Source of the DNA: Lutjanus erythropterus
Lineage: Eukaryota; Chordata; Actinopteri; Lutjaniformes; Lutjanidae
Direction of reading: 5' to 3'
DNA length: 64,000 nt
Assembly: GCA_020091685.1 (NCBI GenBank)
Contig: CM034592.1
Coordinates: 37,478,705 to 37,542,704, forward strand
The notes under the pieces were generated by a model that saw nothing but the letters and a program-made list of their open reading frames with translations, made no database searches and had not been told where the DNA came from. Both the position numbers and the translations under genes were made by a program. Positions 49,997 through 59,450 of the stretch are shown here, piece after piece; within the stretch, counting starts at the first letter, position 1; each line of letters starts with the position of its first letter.

Positions 49997-50093
49997 GTTT
50001 TATGCGTGCTGCAGTTGTAGAACTTCACCTCTGTACTGGCGACCATTTGACCGGTCTCTTTCGAGTTCAGACGAAGCTCTACGCCAGCCCAGT
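49997..50093 (-). CDS. plxna2: plxna2 exon: end of IPT1
   Basis: Encodes residues 127-158 plus two bases of Thr159. [14 protein letters not shown] and [10 protein letters not shown] are the last strands of IPT1, and NCS is a predicted N-glycosylation site. The acceptor lies at the end of a CT-rich tract about 170 bases long on the coding strand. The donor is AAAC|gtgagt, phase 2. Confidence 0.94.
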
Positions 50094-50270
50094 CTGAGAG
50101 AAAGAGAGGACAGAGAGAGCATATTGAGTGAAAGGACGGAGAGAGGGAATGAACATTATGTGTTGAGAGAGAGAGAGAGAGCAGTGTGAAAAGAGGTGAG
50201 AGACAGAGAGAGAGACAAAAAGAATGGGTGAGAGACGCAAAACAATGAGCGAAAAGAGGAGGTCAAAATG
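50094..50270. repeat. Purine-rich GA tract
   Basis: Almost pure A/G on the plus strand with (GA)n stretches. On the coding strand it is an unusually long CT tract ending at the acceptor of the IPT1 end exon. Confidence 0.85.
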
Positions 50271-50551
50271 AGAAAAAAAATGTTAATACTTTTATCACAC
50301 TTCTGTAAAGAGCCACCTGGTGTCTGCGTCTCTGCAAGGGCATATAGCTGTTGTCATGAGCAAACCTTCAGTCAGGAACTTCAATTGAAGGATTACTGTG
50401 TATGCAGTGAGAAAATTCTACTGCTCCTTGGCACTTATCAAACTCTTTGGATAAATAAAAAATGCAAGGTGGTCAATCTGAAACGAAAGCTGGTTTTTGT
50501 CTGGAACATTGATATTTTACATTTTGCATCACCCTCAACCTGTGTATTCTT

Positions 50552-51549
50552 CAGAGGTGGGAAGTAACTAAGTACAAATACTTGGTGTCTGTACTCAAGT
50601 ATATTTTTTAGGTATCTGTACTTTACCTAGAGTATTTATTTCCCTGACAGTTGATTATCTTTATTTTTGCATCTTTGCATTAAGCCCATTTCAACCTGAG
50701 TGGATGGAACAATAACATAGAGAAGAGGCGGTTTCTTGGTGTATCTACCACACACAACAGATGAAAAGAGATGAAAAAGACACAAATTGACATAAAAAAT
50801 GACATAAAAGACGTAACGACAAAAAGAGATGTAACAAAATGAAAAAGGCGTAAAAGACGTAACAAGTTGAAGAAATATACCAAGACGAAAAAAGATGTAA
50901 CAATTAAATATGACATAACATGACAAAAAGACGTAACGATGTAACAAGATGACAAAAGATGTAACAATTTTTGCGTCATTGCCCGCTGCCTTGTCAACAT
51001 TAGGGCAGATTTCAACCTGAATGGATACAACAATGACAAAAAGAAGAGGCAGTTTCTTGGTGTATCTAACACTACATATCACACACAACAGAAGTATTGC
51101 GAAAAAAGGTGTGAAAGATATAACAAGACAAAAAACTGTGTAAAAGATACAACGAGACGAAAAACAACGCCTAAAAACAATGTAACGTAACAAAAACGTA
51201 ACAAGACGAAAAACATTGTGAATCAACTAACAAGATGAAAAGACATCACAAGACAAAAAATGACATTAAAGACGTAACAAGATGAAAAAGATGGAACAAG
51301 ATGCAAAACTAATGAGATGAAAAGACATTATGTAACAAGCTGAAATGAAACACGTCTTGACATGTTGACGAGAGTAAAAGTGAGGTTCATTTAGCTTTGC
51401 CTGGAAACAACCAGCAGAATAGATTTCAGACAGCAACTTTTTACTTTTATATTTTGGATACATTTCAGAGCTTTTTCACTTCTACTTGAGTAAACAAGTT
51501 GAATCAGTACTTCTGCTCGACTACAGTCTGTGTACTTTTGCCACCTTTG
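50552..51549. mobile_element. Approximately 1-kb MITE with GTACTT-rich ends
   Basis: The left end CAGAGGTGGGAAGTAACTAA and the right end, inverted, CAAAGGTGGCAAAAGTAC resemble each other and match a common teleost repeat. The interior contains two direct copies of a roughly 85-base unit (about 50676-50761 and 50997-51090, sharing GGTTTCTTGGTGTATCTA-like text) separated by a degenerate GACGTAACAAGATGAAAAAG array. A 196-codon frame across it is an artefact of low complexity. Confidence 0.7.
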
Positions 51550-52147
51550 CTGTCTGAATTGATTTTCCACAGTACATGGTGTCCTCAGAGCTACTGCAGG
51601 TTTTCTCCACAAATTATTGTTTTGTTTTGGTTAGTTTTGAAAGTCTTTTTTTTCCCACAAAAATGTATCTGAAAATACACATCATGTGTCCGACATATTA
51701 AGGCTGCCCATGAATCCTTGTGCACTTATGTGAGCTAGCTGACCTGCTAAATCACTGTGCGGCACCTATCCATAACGGCAAAATAGTTGACTAAGTGTTA
51801 TTATTACATATTGTGGAATTAGCGGCATTATTATCACAAGTGTACAGACACAATTATAAGCCACAATGAACGTTTTGTAACTTCACAAGCAAGAGACTGA
51901 CATTCCCTCCACATCAAAAACCACCAGCAAAAGTGCAGAGGGTGATGCTAATGCAGCTAACATTAGCCAATAACGATAACAACGAGAACAACTGAAAACA
52001 TTTAATCCAGTATATGAAGTAAGCTGTCCCTGCTCTGTCTCTCTATCAGCTAAGGGATCCATGACCTGAAAAACACTGATGACCCCTGCCGTGATGTATA
52101 ACGTCATTTCTGATTTGTTTGTTTTGACACATGATGTCTGAGCTCAC

Positions 52148-52301
52148 CTTGTCCTTCTGGTATCTGCGGGACCTCCTTCCCAGCCGGGGACAGACACATA
52201 ACCCTGTTCCCGTTGACGTGACCCTCTATTTGGGCCTGCTGGCCAAATGAACAGGTGATTCCAGCAGAAAGGTCTGGAACATTATTCACCTCCAGCAGAA
52301 G
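52148..52301 (-). CDS. plxna2: plxna2 exon: IPT1 core
   Basis: Encodes residues 76-126 plus one base of Asp127. VPDLSAGITCSFG and VMCLSPAGKEVP are the conserved strands of plexin IPT1. The acceptor is ttcttccag and the donor is CAAG|gtgagc, phase 1. The stretch LLLEVNNVPDLSAG is close to mammalian plexin-A sequences. Confidence 0.95.
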
Positions 52302-54382
52302 CTGGAAGAAAAGGAGGGAGAAGATTTAATGAGACTGGCCTGGTGCATGGGTATTGTGACAAACTGTGACAGTGTTTTGACAGTAAAATATAACACATTT
52401 TATTGTATTTTTTAAGAAATGAGCTACAGTTGGTAATTTGTATAAAAACTTTTTGCTGAACCTGTCACTATATCTTGACAGTAGTACATGAGACACATAA
52501 AAAAACAGTTCTCTGTTTCTCCTCTGGCTTCTCCTAATGGCATTTGCAAGACACCTCGCCTGAACCAAAAACAACCAGTCAGAGCCAGCTTCCAACACAA
52601 AATGTTGCCCAACAGGACCACCCGCCCCGAAAGAAACTCAATATTTTATTTTTGTCATTTACCTAATTTATGTGCACCTGTTTCATTTCAGCTCAGCGTG
52701 AAAGTCTTTATTGCACTTTGCTGTCATTTACCGTCACACTTTCTCTCGACTCCTTTCTCTCCTCTGCTCTGTGTGCTTGCATCAATGGGCTGGAGCCAGT
52801 AGATAGTCAGCTTAACTTAGCCACTCTCCAAAACCCCTTTCACACATGTGCTGCAACTTTGCAATTATTTAGAAACTAGCCAGAGCAGCTGTCTGTGTGA
52901 GCACAAATGTCCGGCTCTTTGGGCCCAGACCTAATCCTGCTAGCTCCCTAGTTGTAAGTGCAGGTGAGCCTCATGTGTGAATACAACAGCACAGTGTCTG
53001 GAGCGAGTGAGTGGGCGTGTTGATGACGCTGCGCGGTGTGCAGCTGCTCACCTGTGAAGCCACTGATAATTTGGTTTTCAAACAGACTATCTGCCGATCA
53101 ATATCAGCCTACTCGAGTCTAATATCACATTTTAATGCCTTTCTTCATCTTCTGTGATGTGAAAATATCAGAATACAGTCAGGACAGTAAAAGTGTGTCC
53201 AGCAAGCAGTGCACCGCGGAGTGTCGCTCCTGCTAGGCGGTTATATTTTTCCAGGATGGCGAAGGCATGTCCCTCCCTACTCCGCCATCCTGAGAAAGTA
53301 TGGCTGCTGAGTCTGCCTATCTCTGCATCTATCATCTTTCTCCACTTCCATCACAATTTGTTAATTTAAAAACTAGGTTCGTATTAATGTCAGTGCAAAA
53401 GCACTCAAACTATATTGATAATTTCTAACATGTGTAAACATGTCTGACATGGATTCAACCATGCTGCTTGTGTGAAAGGACAATATCCTGACCTGATTCT
53501 CAGGACATAGTGGAAACACTGAGAAGCATCTAGCCTGGCTCTGTCCAAAAGAACAAAATCTGCCCATCAGCACCTCTTAAGCTCGCTAATTAACACATTA
53601 AATTTTGTTGGTATAATCTGTATAAAAGCTGACCTCTAAAAACAACAAAACTGACCCCAGGCATTTACTGCCAAGAAACAGTCCATCACATAACCTCCCT
53701 GTTTACTGTATTTTGTTGGTTTTACACTCCTGGTTTTGAACGGAGTAATGAAACGCGATATAACATTTTAATTATTGAGCTTAAGAGGTGCTGGTAGGCA
53801 GGTTTGTTACATTTGGACTGGCTAGCTGCTTCCCCTGTTTCCAGTCTTTGTGCAAAAGCTAACTGGCTGCTGGCTTCAGCTCTATATTTAACAGACACAA
53901 AAGTGGAATTAATCCTCTCATCTAACTCTCAGCAAAAAAATAAGTAAGTGTATTTCCCAAAATGACAAACTATTCCCTTAAAATAATCCTCCTACTGTAC
54001 TTCACTCCTCTGTGCTCTTGGCTACTGTACAGAAAACCTGAATTTAGCTTTTAGGAAATATAACCAACCTTTTGGCAGATGCATCAGAGATTCAGACAGA
54101 GAAGCTCACTGCCACAAAAATAACTCCCACCTAATTTTTTTTCACACTTGTCTGCCATCCCACAGTACACGTGTTTGAACCAAAATAAATAGAGCGGATG
54201 CCATTCAGGAAGAATTGCCCTTCTCTTTCTCTCCCTTCACCTCTCGCAAAACTAATCTTCTCTACCAGGCTCACACTTACTGTACATGTGGCTGTACAAG
54301 GCTACTCTCTGCGATTGCTCATAAACAACGCCATTGAGCGGAGTGACAGGGCAGTGATTGGTGGAATGATAAGCACACTCAC
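52302..54382. other. plxna2 intron with foldback MITE
   Basis: 2,081 bases. A percomorph-type foldback repeat occupies about 53530-53981. No coding signal elsewhere. Confidence 0.7.
53530..53981. mobile_element. Foldback TTAA MITE typical of percomorph fish
   Basis: The right end reads CTAACTCTCAGCAAAAAAAT, then TTTCCCAAAATGACAAACTA and TTCCCTTAA, a sequence I recognise as a very common spiny-rayed-fish repeat. The left part (GGCTCTGTCCAAAAGAAC, then CAGCACCTCTTAAGCTCGCT) is inverted relative to GAGCTTAAGAGGTGCTGGTA near 53777-53796, so the element folds back on itself. Left boundary approximate. Confidence 0.75.
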
Positions 54383-54506
54383 AGGGACACTGTGTGCTGA
54401 TACAGCAATGCTGTCGGGGTGAGCGATAACCTTCACACAGCGGTCAATGTCAGTGGCAAAACGAAAGGTCTCCTCTGCCCTCTGACACCGATCCTTCCTC
54501 GAGCAC
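54383..54506 (-). CDS. plxna2: plxna2 exon: end of PSI1 and start of IPT1
   Basis: Encodes residues 34-75. It opens with CSRKDRCQRAEE, the last cysteines of PSI1, and runs into the linker FRFATDIDRCVKVIAHPDS that begins the first immunoglobulin-like plexin-transcription-factor (IPT) fold. The acceptor is ctccacag and the donor CCCT|gtgagt is phase 0. The length of 124 bases fits one carried base plus 41 codons. Confidence 0.95.
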
Positions 54507-54629
54507 CTGTGGAGAAAAAGAGGGCCTCTTAATTAAAAATATATAAAGGAGCGCGGCAAGTTTAATGATCAATTATGGCCTGAAAATTCAGATTTTTAGC
54601 TTGTGGTTCTATATGTAGGTCATTTGGTC

Positions 54630-55320
54630 CACCACCTTAATCTAGACTGAAATATCTCAACAACTCTTGAATATGTTACTGTGAAATTTGGTAGAGACGT
54701 TCATGGTGCCAAGAGGATGGATCCTACTGACTGACTGGTGATCCTGTGCCTTTCCCTTTGATGCCACCATGAAGTGCACACAAAGACTGTATAACTCATG
54801 GATGTAGCCTCCATCTTGTCACCTACAGGTGGGACCATGGGTGGAGCTGAGGTGGCCGAATGAAACGGCTACCTAGCAACTAGCCACATATAACAGGAGC
54901 TGCATGTCACTCAAAATGGCCGTGCCATCAATTGTGCATAACTTTAAGTGTTAATATAATATAAACAAGTGAGTTATATATAAATTCAGCCCCCTACAGT
55001 TGTCATGAACTGGGACATTTGCTAAAGAGAGCAAAACACTTTTTTGTAGCAGGCTGTAAACATGTTTATTTCTGCTGTCAAGTTGGGCATTTTAACATGT
55101 GGGTCTGTGGGGACTGACTCACTTTTGGAGCCAGCCTCAAGTGGCAATCAATTTTTGGCTTCACTTTTCAGCTCCGGAGGTTGCCGCTTGGGTTCACATT
55201 TGCAGTTTTGAGTGGATTATCTCAACAACTGTTACATGAATTGCCATTAAATTTGACTTTTCAACTAGTGCCATCAGCAAGTCAACATTTCAGTTTGTTC
55301 AAAACTTTGATTTGTGACTA
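54630..55320 (+). repeat. Dispersed repeat of the 43.6-kb family, broken by copy C
   Basis: AGACTGAAATATCTCAACAA on the left and TTATCTCAACAACTGTTACA with TTTTCAACTAGTGCCATCAG on the right flank the inverted copy C. This looks like one element invaded by another. Confidence 0.6.
54780..55195 (-). repeat. Three-copy dispersed repeat, copy C (inverted)
   Basis: The reverse complement reads GAAGCCAAAAATTGATTGCC, ACTTGAGGCTGGCTCC, AACTTAAAG-like text and CCACCTCAGCTCCACCC, co-linear with copies A and B. Confidence 0.7.
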
Positions 55321-56804
55321 AATACTCAGTTGTATATTGTATATAGTTTGAATTAAAAAAAAGTGTTTGCATGCTAATGCTAAACCAAGACAGTGAACAT
55401 GCTAAACATTAAATTTGCAGGTATGCTGACATTAGCATTTCACAAAAAGCACATCTGTGCTTAAATGCAGCCAGAAGCATGTCTACAGACAGTCTGGTTA
55501 CATAACCAGCATACACCAGTGCTGAGAACCAGCACTTCTGATTTATGTCCACTTGAGGACCGTTACTTCGAGTACCGCCACCTCTTAGTGAGTCTTTCTT
55601 TTCCCCCTTACCTATATTCTGCGAAGACCCACACCTATCCGGACCATGACTGACTCTGACCATGACTTTTTTTTTCTAATGTTAATCATCTCACTCATAT
55701 TGATCAATCCTAACCAACCAAACCAACAAAGGCACTTCATACTGGCCAATCAGAGGCTTTGTAGGGCAATTCAGTGGAGGGGTGGTGAAATCAAGCGGAA
55801 TGAATCAAAGTTGAGTTGCCATTGGTAGTCATTTATAACTGCTCCTTGAAGCATGTCATGTAGACATATCTAAGATATGAATTTAAGCGGTTTAATGCAT
55901 GTTTTAAACGTGACATAATATAGGATTGTGCATGTTTAATTTGCTTTTTTGGTCAACTTTTCATCCCCTGCACCTGCTGTCAGACAGACACGGTCGGTCA
56001 GATCATTCCCTCTACATTTCTACTGTGCTTTTCTGCAGAGGAAATTAGACTGAGTGAAACAGTAGAATAAGCTTCAAATCCGAGATCCCAACAGGCAATT
56101 AAAAGTAAGAAGTGAAAGGGTCGGCAGCATTGTTTGACCTTAGAATAATCTTGTAAGAGAGAAATGCAAAGGAAAAGTACATTTAAAGTTATGACAGGGG
56201 ATGGAAAGGATTTTAAAAACTTTTAGCAATTTGTCCAGTTTTAGAAATGAGGATTTGTTGTTGTAATGTGGTTGTATTGATACTGATTTCTTTGAGTTTC
56301 TGCAGGGTCTGATAATACCAGGCAGTCTGTGTTTAAACATAAACAATGCCTTTAAAAAGAACAAAGGGCTTCTCAGCTGTAGAATGAAACTGTAATGGCA
56401 AACTCAGAGAGAGTATTTTGGCTGTACACCATCATCTCTTTCTTTTAAATGTGTAATGTGCACAGCGAGGGGGGAGATAGTACTTAATACACTCTCAGAT
56501 GCAGTTGAGGGGGTGGCACCTCCTGAGAGAGCTCAAAGAGCACGGAGGCCTCTGCTGTAATTACAACACAATATAAAGGCGGAATGGAAACGCGGTGACA
56601 GCTGTTGCTGGCTCGGCTCCTTGAGGCGGACCGCAGCCACCGGAGTATAGACAGTCACCTTCTGACCGCTCATAAGCTGAAGTGGCTCCGAAAAAAAGAG
56701 GATGCCTTTCATCTCTCATCTCTTTTATTCGCTGTGTTTTGTCTGATGGAGCCATTTGTTCCCTTTTCCTTCAGGCTTTGTGCATGTTCAGCTACACCCC
56801 CCCC

Positions 56805-56853
56805 AAACACACACACACATACACACACACACACACACACTCTCTCTCTCTCT
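56805..56853. repeat. CA/CT compound microsatellite
   Basis: ACACAC run with one AT interruption followed directly by TCTCTCTC. Simple repeat seen directly. Confidence 0.97.
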
Positions 56854-56949
56854 GTCAGATAGGTGCTTTGGTGCACCGTGCCAGGGGTGGGAAAGTGAGA
56901 GCCTGAAAGAGGTCTGCATGGCACTCTGTGAGAGTCATTCAGAGGCTGT

Positions 56950-57642
56950 ACTCTTAGAAATAAGGGTTCCCAAAGAGTTCTTCCTGAAAGGGCTGAGGTT
57001 TTACCCAGAACCATTTGCTTCTGAAGAACCTTTTTTGATTAAAGGTTTTGTCAAGGGCTCTTTTTAAAACTAAGAGTTCCTTTAAGAACCGTTTTCATCC
57101 GAAGATCCCTTTTTGGAAGAAAGAGCTCTTCAAGGATTGCTGAAATCCTGCGTGGGTTTCAGATAAACCCTTGGAATATAAAAAGGTTCTCAGGTGGATT
57201 CTAGTTAGAATCCTTAGGATATAAACAAAGTTCTTGGCAGTATGCCCTTGCTGGGTTCTTGATGAAACCCTTGGAATATAAAAATGTTCTCAGCAGACCT
57301 CCTGAGTGAATTCTAGTTATAAAACCCTTAGAATATAAAAGGGTTCTCAGCAGAACTCCCTGAGTGCGTTCTAGATGAAACCCTTGCAATATAAAAGGGT
57401 TCTCTGTCAAACAGTCTGAGTGGGTTCTTGTTAGTACCCAGAAAATGGAAAGATTCTGGATAGAACGTCCAGAGATGATTGGATTCTCTATAGAACCTCT
57501 CATAGACAGCTCTGGGTGAAACCTTTCACAGATTGTCCTTTATATTGGGTTCTAGGCAGAACTATCTGAAAGGTTTCCTCTCAGGAGCCAAAAAGCTGAA
57601 GTACCCTTTATGATTCTAGTTAGCACCCTTATTTCTAAGAGT
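56950..57642. mobile_element. 693-bp element with perfect 18-bp TIRs and internal GGTTCT repeats
   Basis: Starts ACTCTTAGAAATAAGGGT and ends with its exact reverse complement (57625-57642). The interior is a set of diverged units of about 60 bases, each with GGTTCT.AGC.GA and GATGAAACCCTTGGAATATA-like text. I see no target-site duplication. A related element is at 45887-46392. Confidence 0.85.
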
Positions 57643-58553
57643 GCCCAGTCTGGGTTTAATAGAGAGAAAAATAAAGTAGCTCGTTCTGCAGTGTGAGGGA
57701 TCATGATTCACTTTGGGTTACTTGAGGGAACAGCAGCCTATCCATTCACTGATAAGTGTGAGGCATTAATTTAAATAAACAGCGTAATGGGACTTCCAGA
57801 CAAAGTCAGCACTTGGGAAAAAAGGAGAAACAACCGTTTAATGAGGTAATTTAGATTAAAACCAAACATTATTTTTTCCTCTCACTTCATTTGATAACAC
57901 TGAGAGCTGCAATTTAAATACTTCTGATCATCATCGAGATATTGTTAGCCGAAATGCAGACGTCATATGATGAGGCAGGGGTAAATCCCCGGCTGAGGTC
58001 AGCTTCAAACACAGCAGCTGGGACAGAAACACAGGGTTTTAATCTCCTGAATCCCCTTTGCTCCATATCGAGGTATTATGCAAGCTAACCTGGGGGTCAG
58101 ATAATTAAGATGGAGGAGATAAGCTCGCTCTGTCAGGTCCAAAATGTTCCCGGGGTATGCAGAGGTGCAGTTTGTGCACCCACTGCGACTCGCAGGCTAA
58201 TCCCCCCCCTGCGCTCCACCAAATCGCCCCCCCCCCCAACGCCTGACGGACAATAAAATCTGGTGGGCATGCAGTCTCTGCTGTCCCTAAATAGTGCTAT
58301 TTAAGAGGGATCACACTGTCCAACACAAACCACTTCCTGGTTTTCTGTTTGTTCCACCAGCTGTTGATGATGGTGAACTCCAGGGAGCACAATCAGGCCG
58401 CTATATTAAACTGCACAAATCATATGACCACATGCTCAGCCTTATTTATAGCTTTTCTACGAGCTGTTTGGTAAACAGTAATGTCGTGGTTTTAATCCCT
58501 CGGCTGTGATGTGTGAGTGTGTGTGAGAGAGAAAATAAAGGAAGCAGACTCAC

Positions 58554-58654
58554 ATGTTATACAGGACACACCAGCCACAGTGTGGGTCACCAGAGCTCAG
58601 ACACTCAGCACATGTACCGTACTGCTCACAGGTCTCCACAGGGACCTGAGCCAC
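58554..58654 (-). CDS. plxna2: plxna2 exon: PSI domain 1 (first exon in window)
   Basis: Encodes residues 1-33 plus two bases of Met34. The cysteine pattern [15 protein letters not shown]...DPHCGWC is the start of the plexin PSI domain, the small disulfide-knotted module that follows the Sema propeller. The acceptor is ttttag and the donor is AT|gtgagt, phase 2. Starting right after ttttag adds Val-Ala-Gln before Val-Pro-Val, matching the spacing in mammalian A2. A second AG nine bases further in (CTCAG|GTC) would drop these three residues and is a less likely start. The preceding Sema exon is not found in the 5.3 kb to the right. Confidence 0.95.
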
Positions 58655-58979
58655 CTAAAACCAGAGGAATGACAGGGAGGTTAAAATGTGGAGCAGCATA
58701 CACGCTTTAAGGAAAGATACACAGGTGAATTATTTAAAAACAGACAGTGCAAAAAGGTTTTCAAGAGGAGAATAAAAACTGCACTACTCTCTCTTTGAAT
58801 ATCATATCAACAACACATTTTGGCCTTTTGGCTTCTGTAAATAATGGATTAGAGTTCAGTGGCAGCCATCTTGAGTTTCCATCACACTCAAGGTGGCAAA
58901 ATGTAAGAGAACACAAGGACAAGTTAGGTTCTTTTGTTGTGTATATTGTTCCATATCATACAATCTTCATCAGCTACGA

Positions 58980-58997
58980 CAGTGTGTGTGTGTGTGT
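58980..58997. repeat. (GT)n microsatellite
   Basis: Short GT dinucleotide run immediately before a duplicated segment. Confidence 0.9.
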
Positions 58998-59450
58998 CTG
59001 ACATCATAGCAAAATGTGGTCCTGGAGACACCTACTGTAAGGGAAACTACAGGTGTTTATGTGTCTGTGGACAGATGCTGACAATGTAATAACTTTGCAA
59101 TTGTAAAATATGCAATAAAAAAAACTTTACAGGCGTGTAGTTAAGAGCAAAACTAAGCCTGGCTTCAAAGATGGGTATGGTCCCGTTAAATAATTCCTGT
59201 CCACTCTAAGACAAAGGGCAAAATTTCATCTTGTGAATCTGTCATCATGGCAAAATGTGGTCCTGGAGAAATCTGTGGCAGTTTTGGAGTATACTGTGGG
59301 AGGTGTTTATATTGTCTGTGGACAGATGTTGTCAACACGGTGGTGTCACAACCATGTAAGCTGCAGTCTTGAAATTTTACAAGTGTATAGTTGAGATCAA
59401 AATGAAGGTGGAGTTTGAAGATGGGTTTGATCCAGCTGATGAATACTGAG
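58997..59450. repeat. Diverged tandem duplication
   Basis: Two direct copies (58997-59205 and 59238-59450) share GCAAAATGTGGTCCTGGAGA, GTGTTTAT.T.GTCTGTGGAC and AAAGATGGGTATGGTCC-like text. Confidence 0.75.

Larger units (their letters stand above)
50094..52147. other. plxna2 intron with a 1-kb repeat element
   Basis: 2,054 bases. A purine-rich tract adjoins the acceptor (50094-50270), and about half of the intron is one repeat element (50552-51549). Confidence 0.7.
54507..58553. other. plxna2 intron with repeats and low-complexity runs
   Basis: 4,047 bases. Holds two dispersed repeats (54630-55320, including copy C of the three-copy family), a CA/CT microsatellite (56805-56853), a 693-bp terminal-inverted-repeat element (56950-57642) and cytosine runs at 58201-58240. 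No coding signal. Confidence 0.7.

Noticed and set aside
50636..51226. 196-codon open frame on the minus strand with hydrophobic runs
   Set aside because: It lies inside a low-complexity MITE array; the repeated TTGTTACGTC-type units create a stop-free frame and apparent membrane segments.
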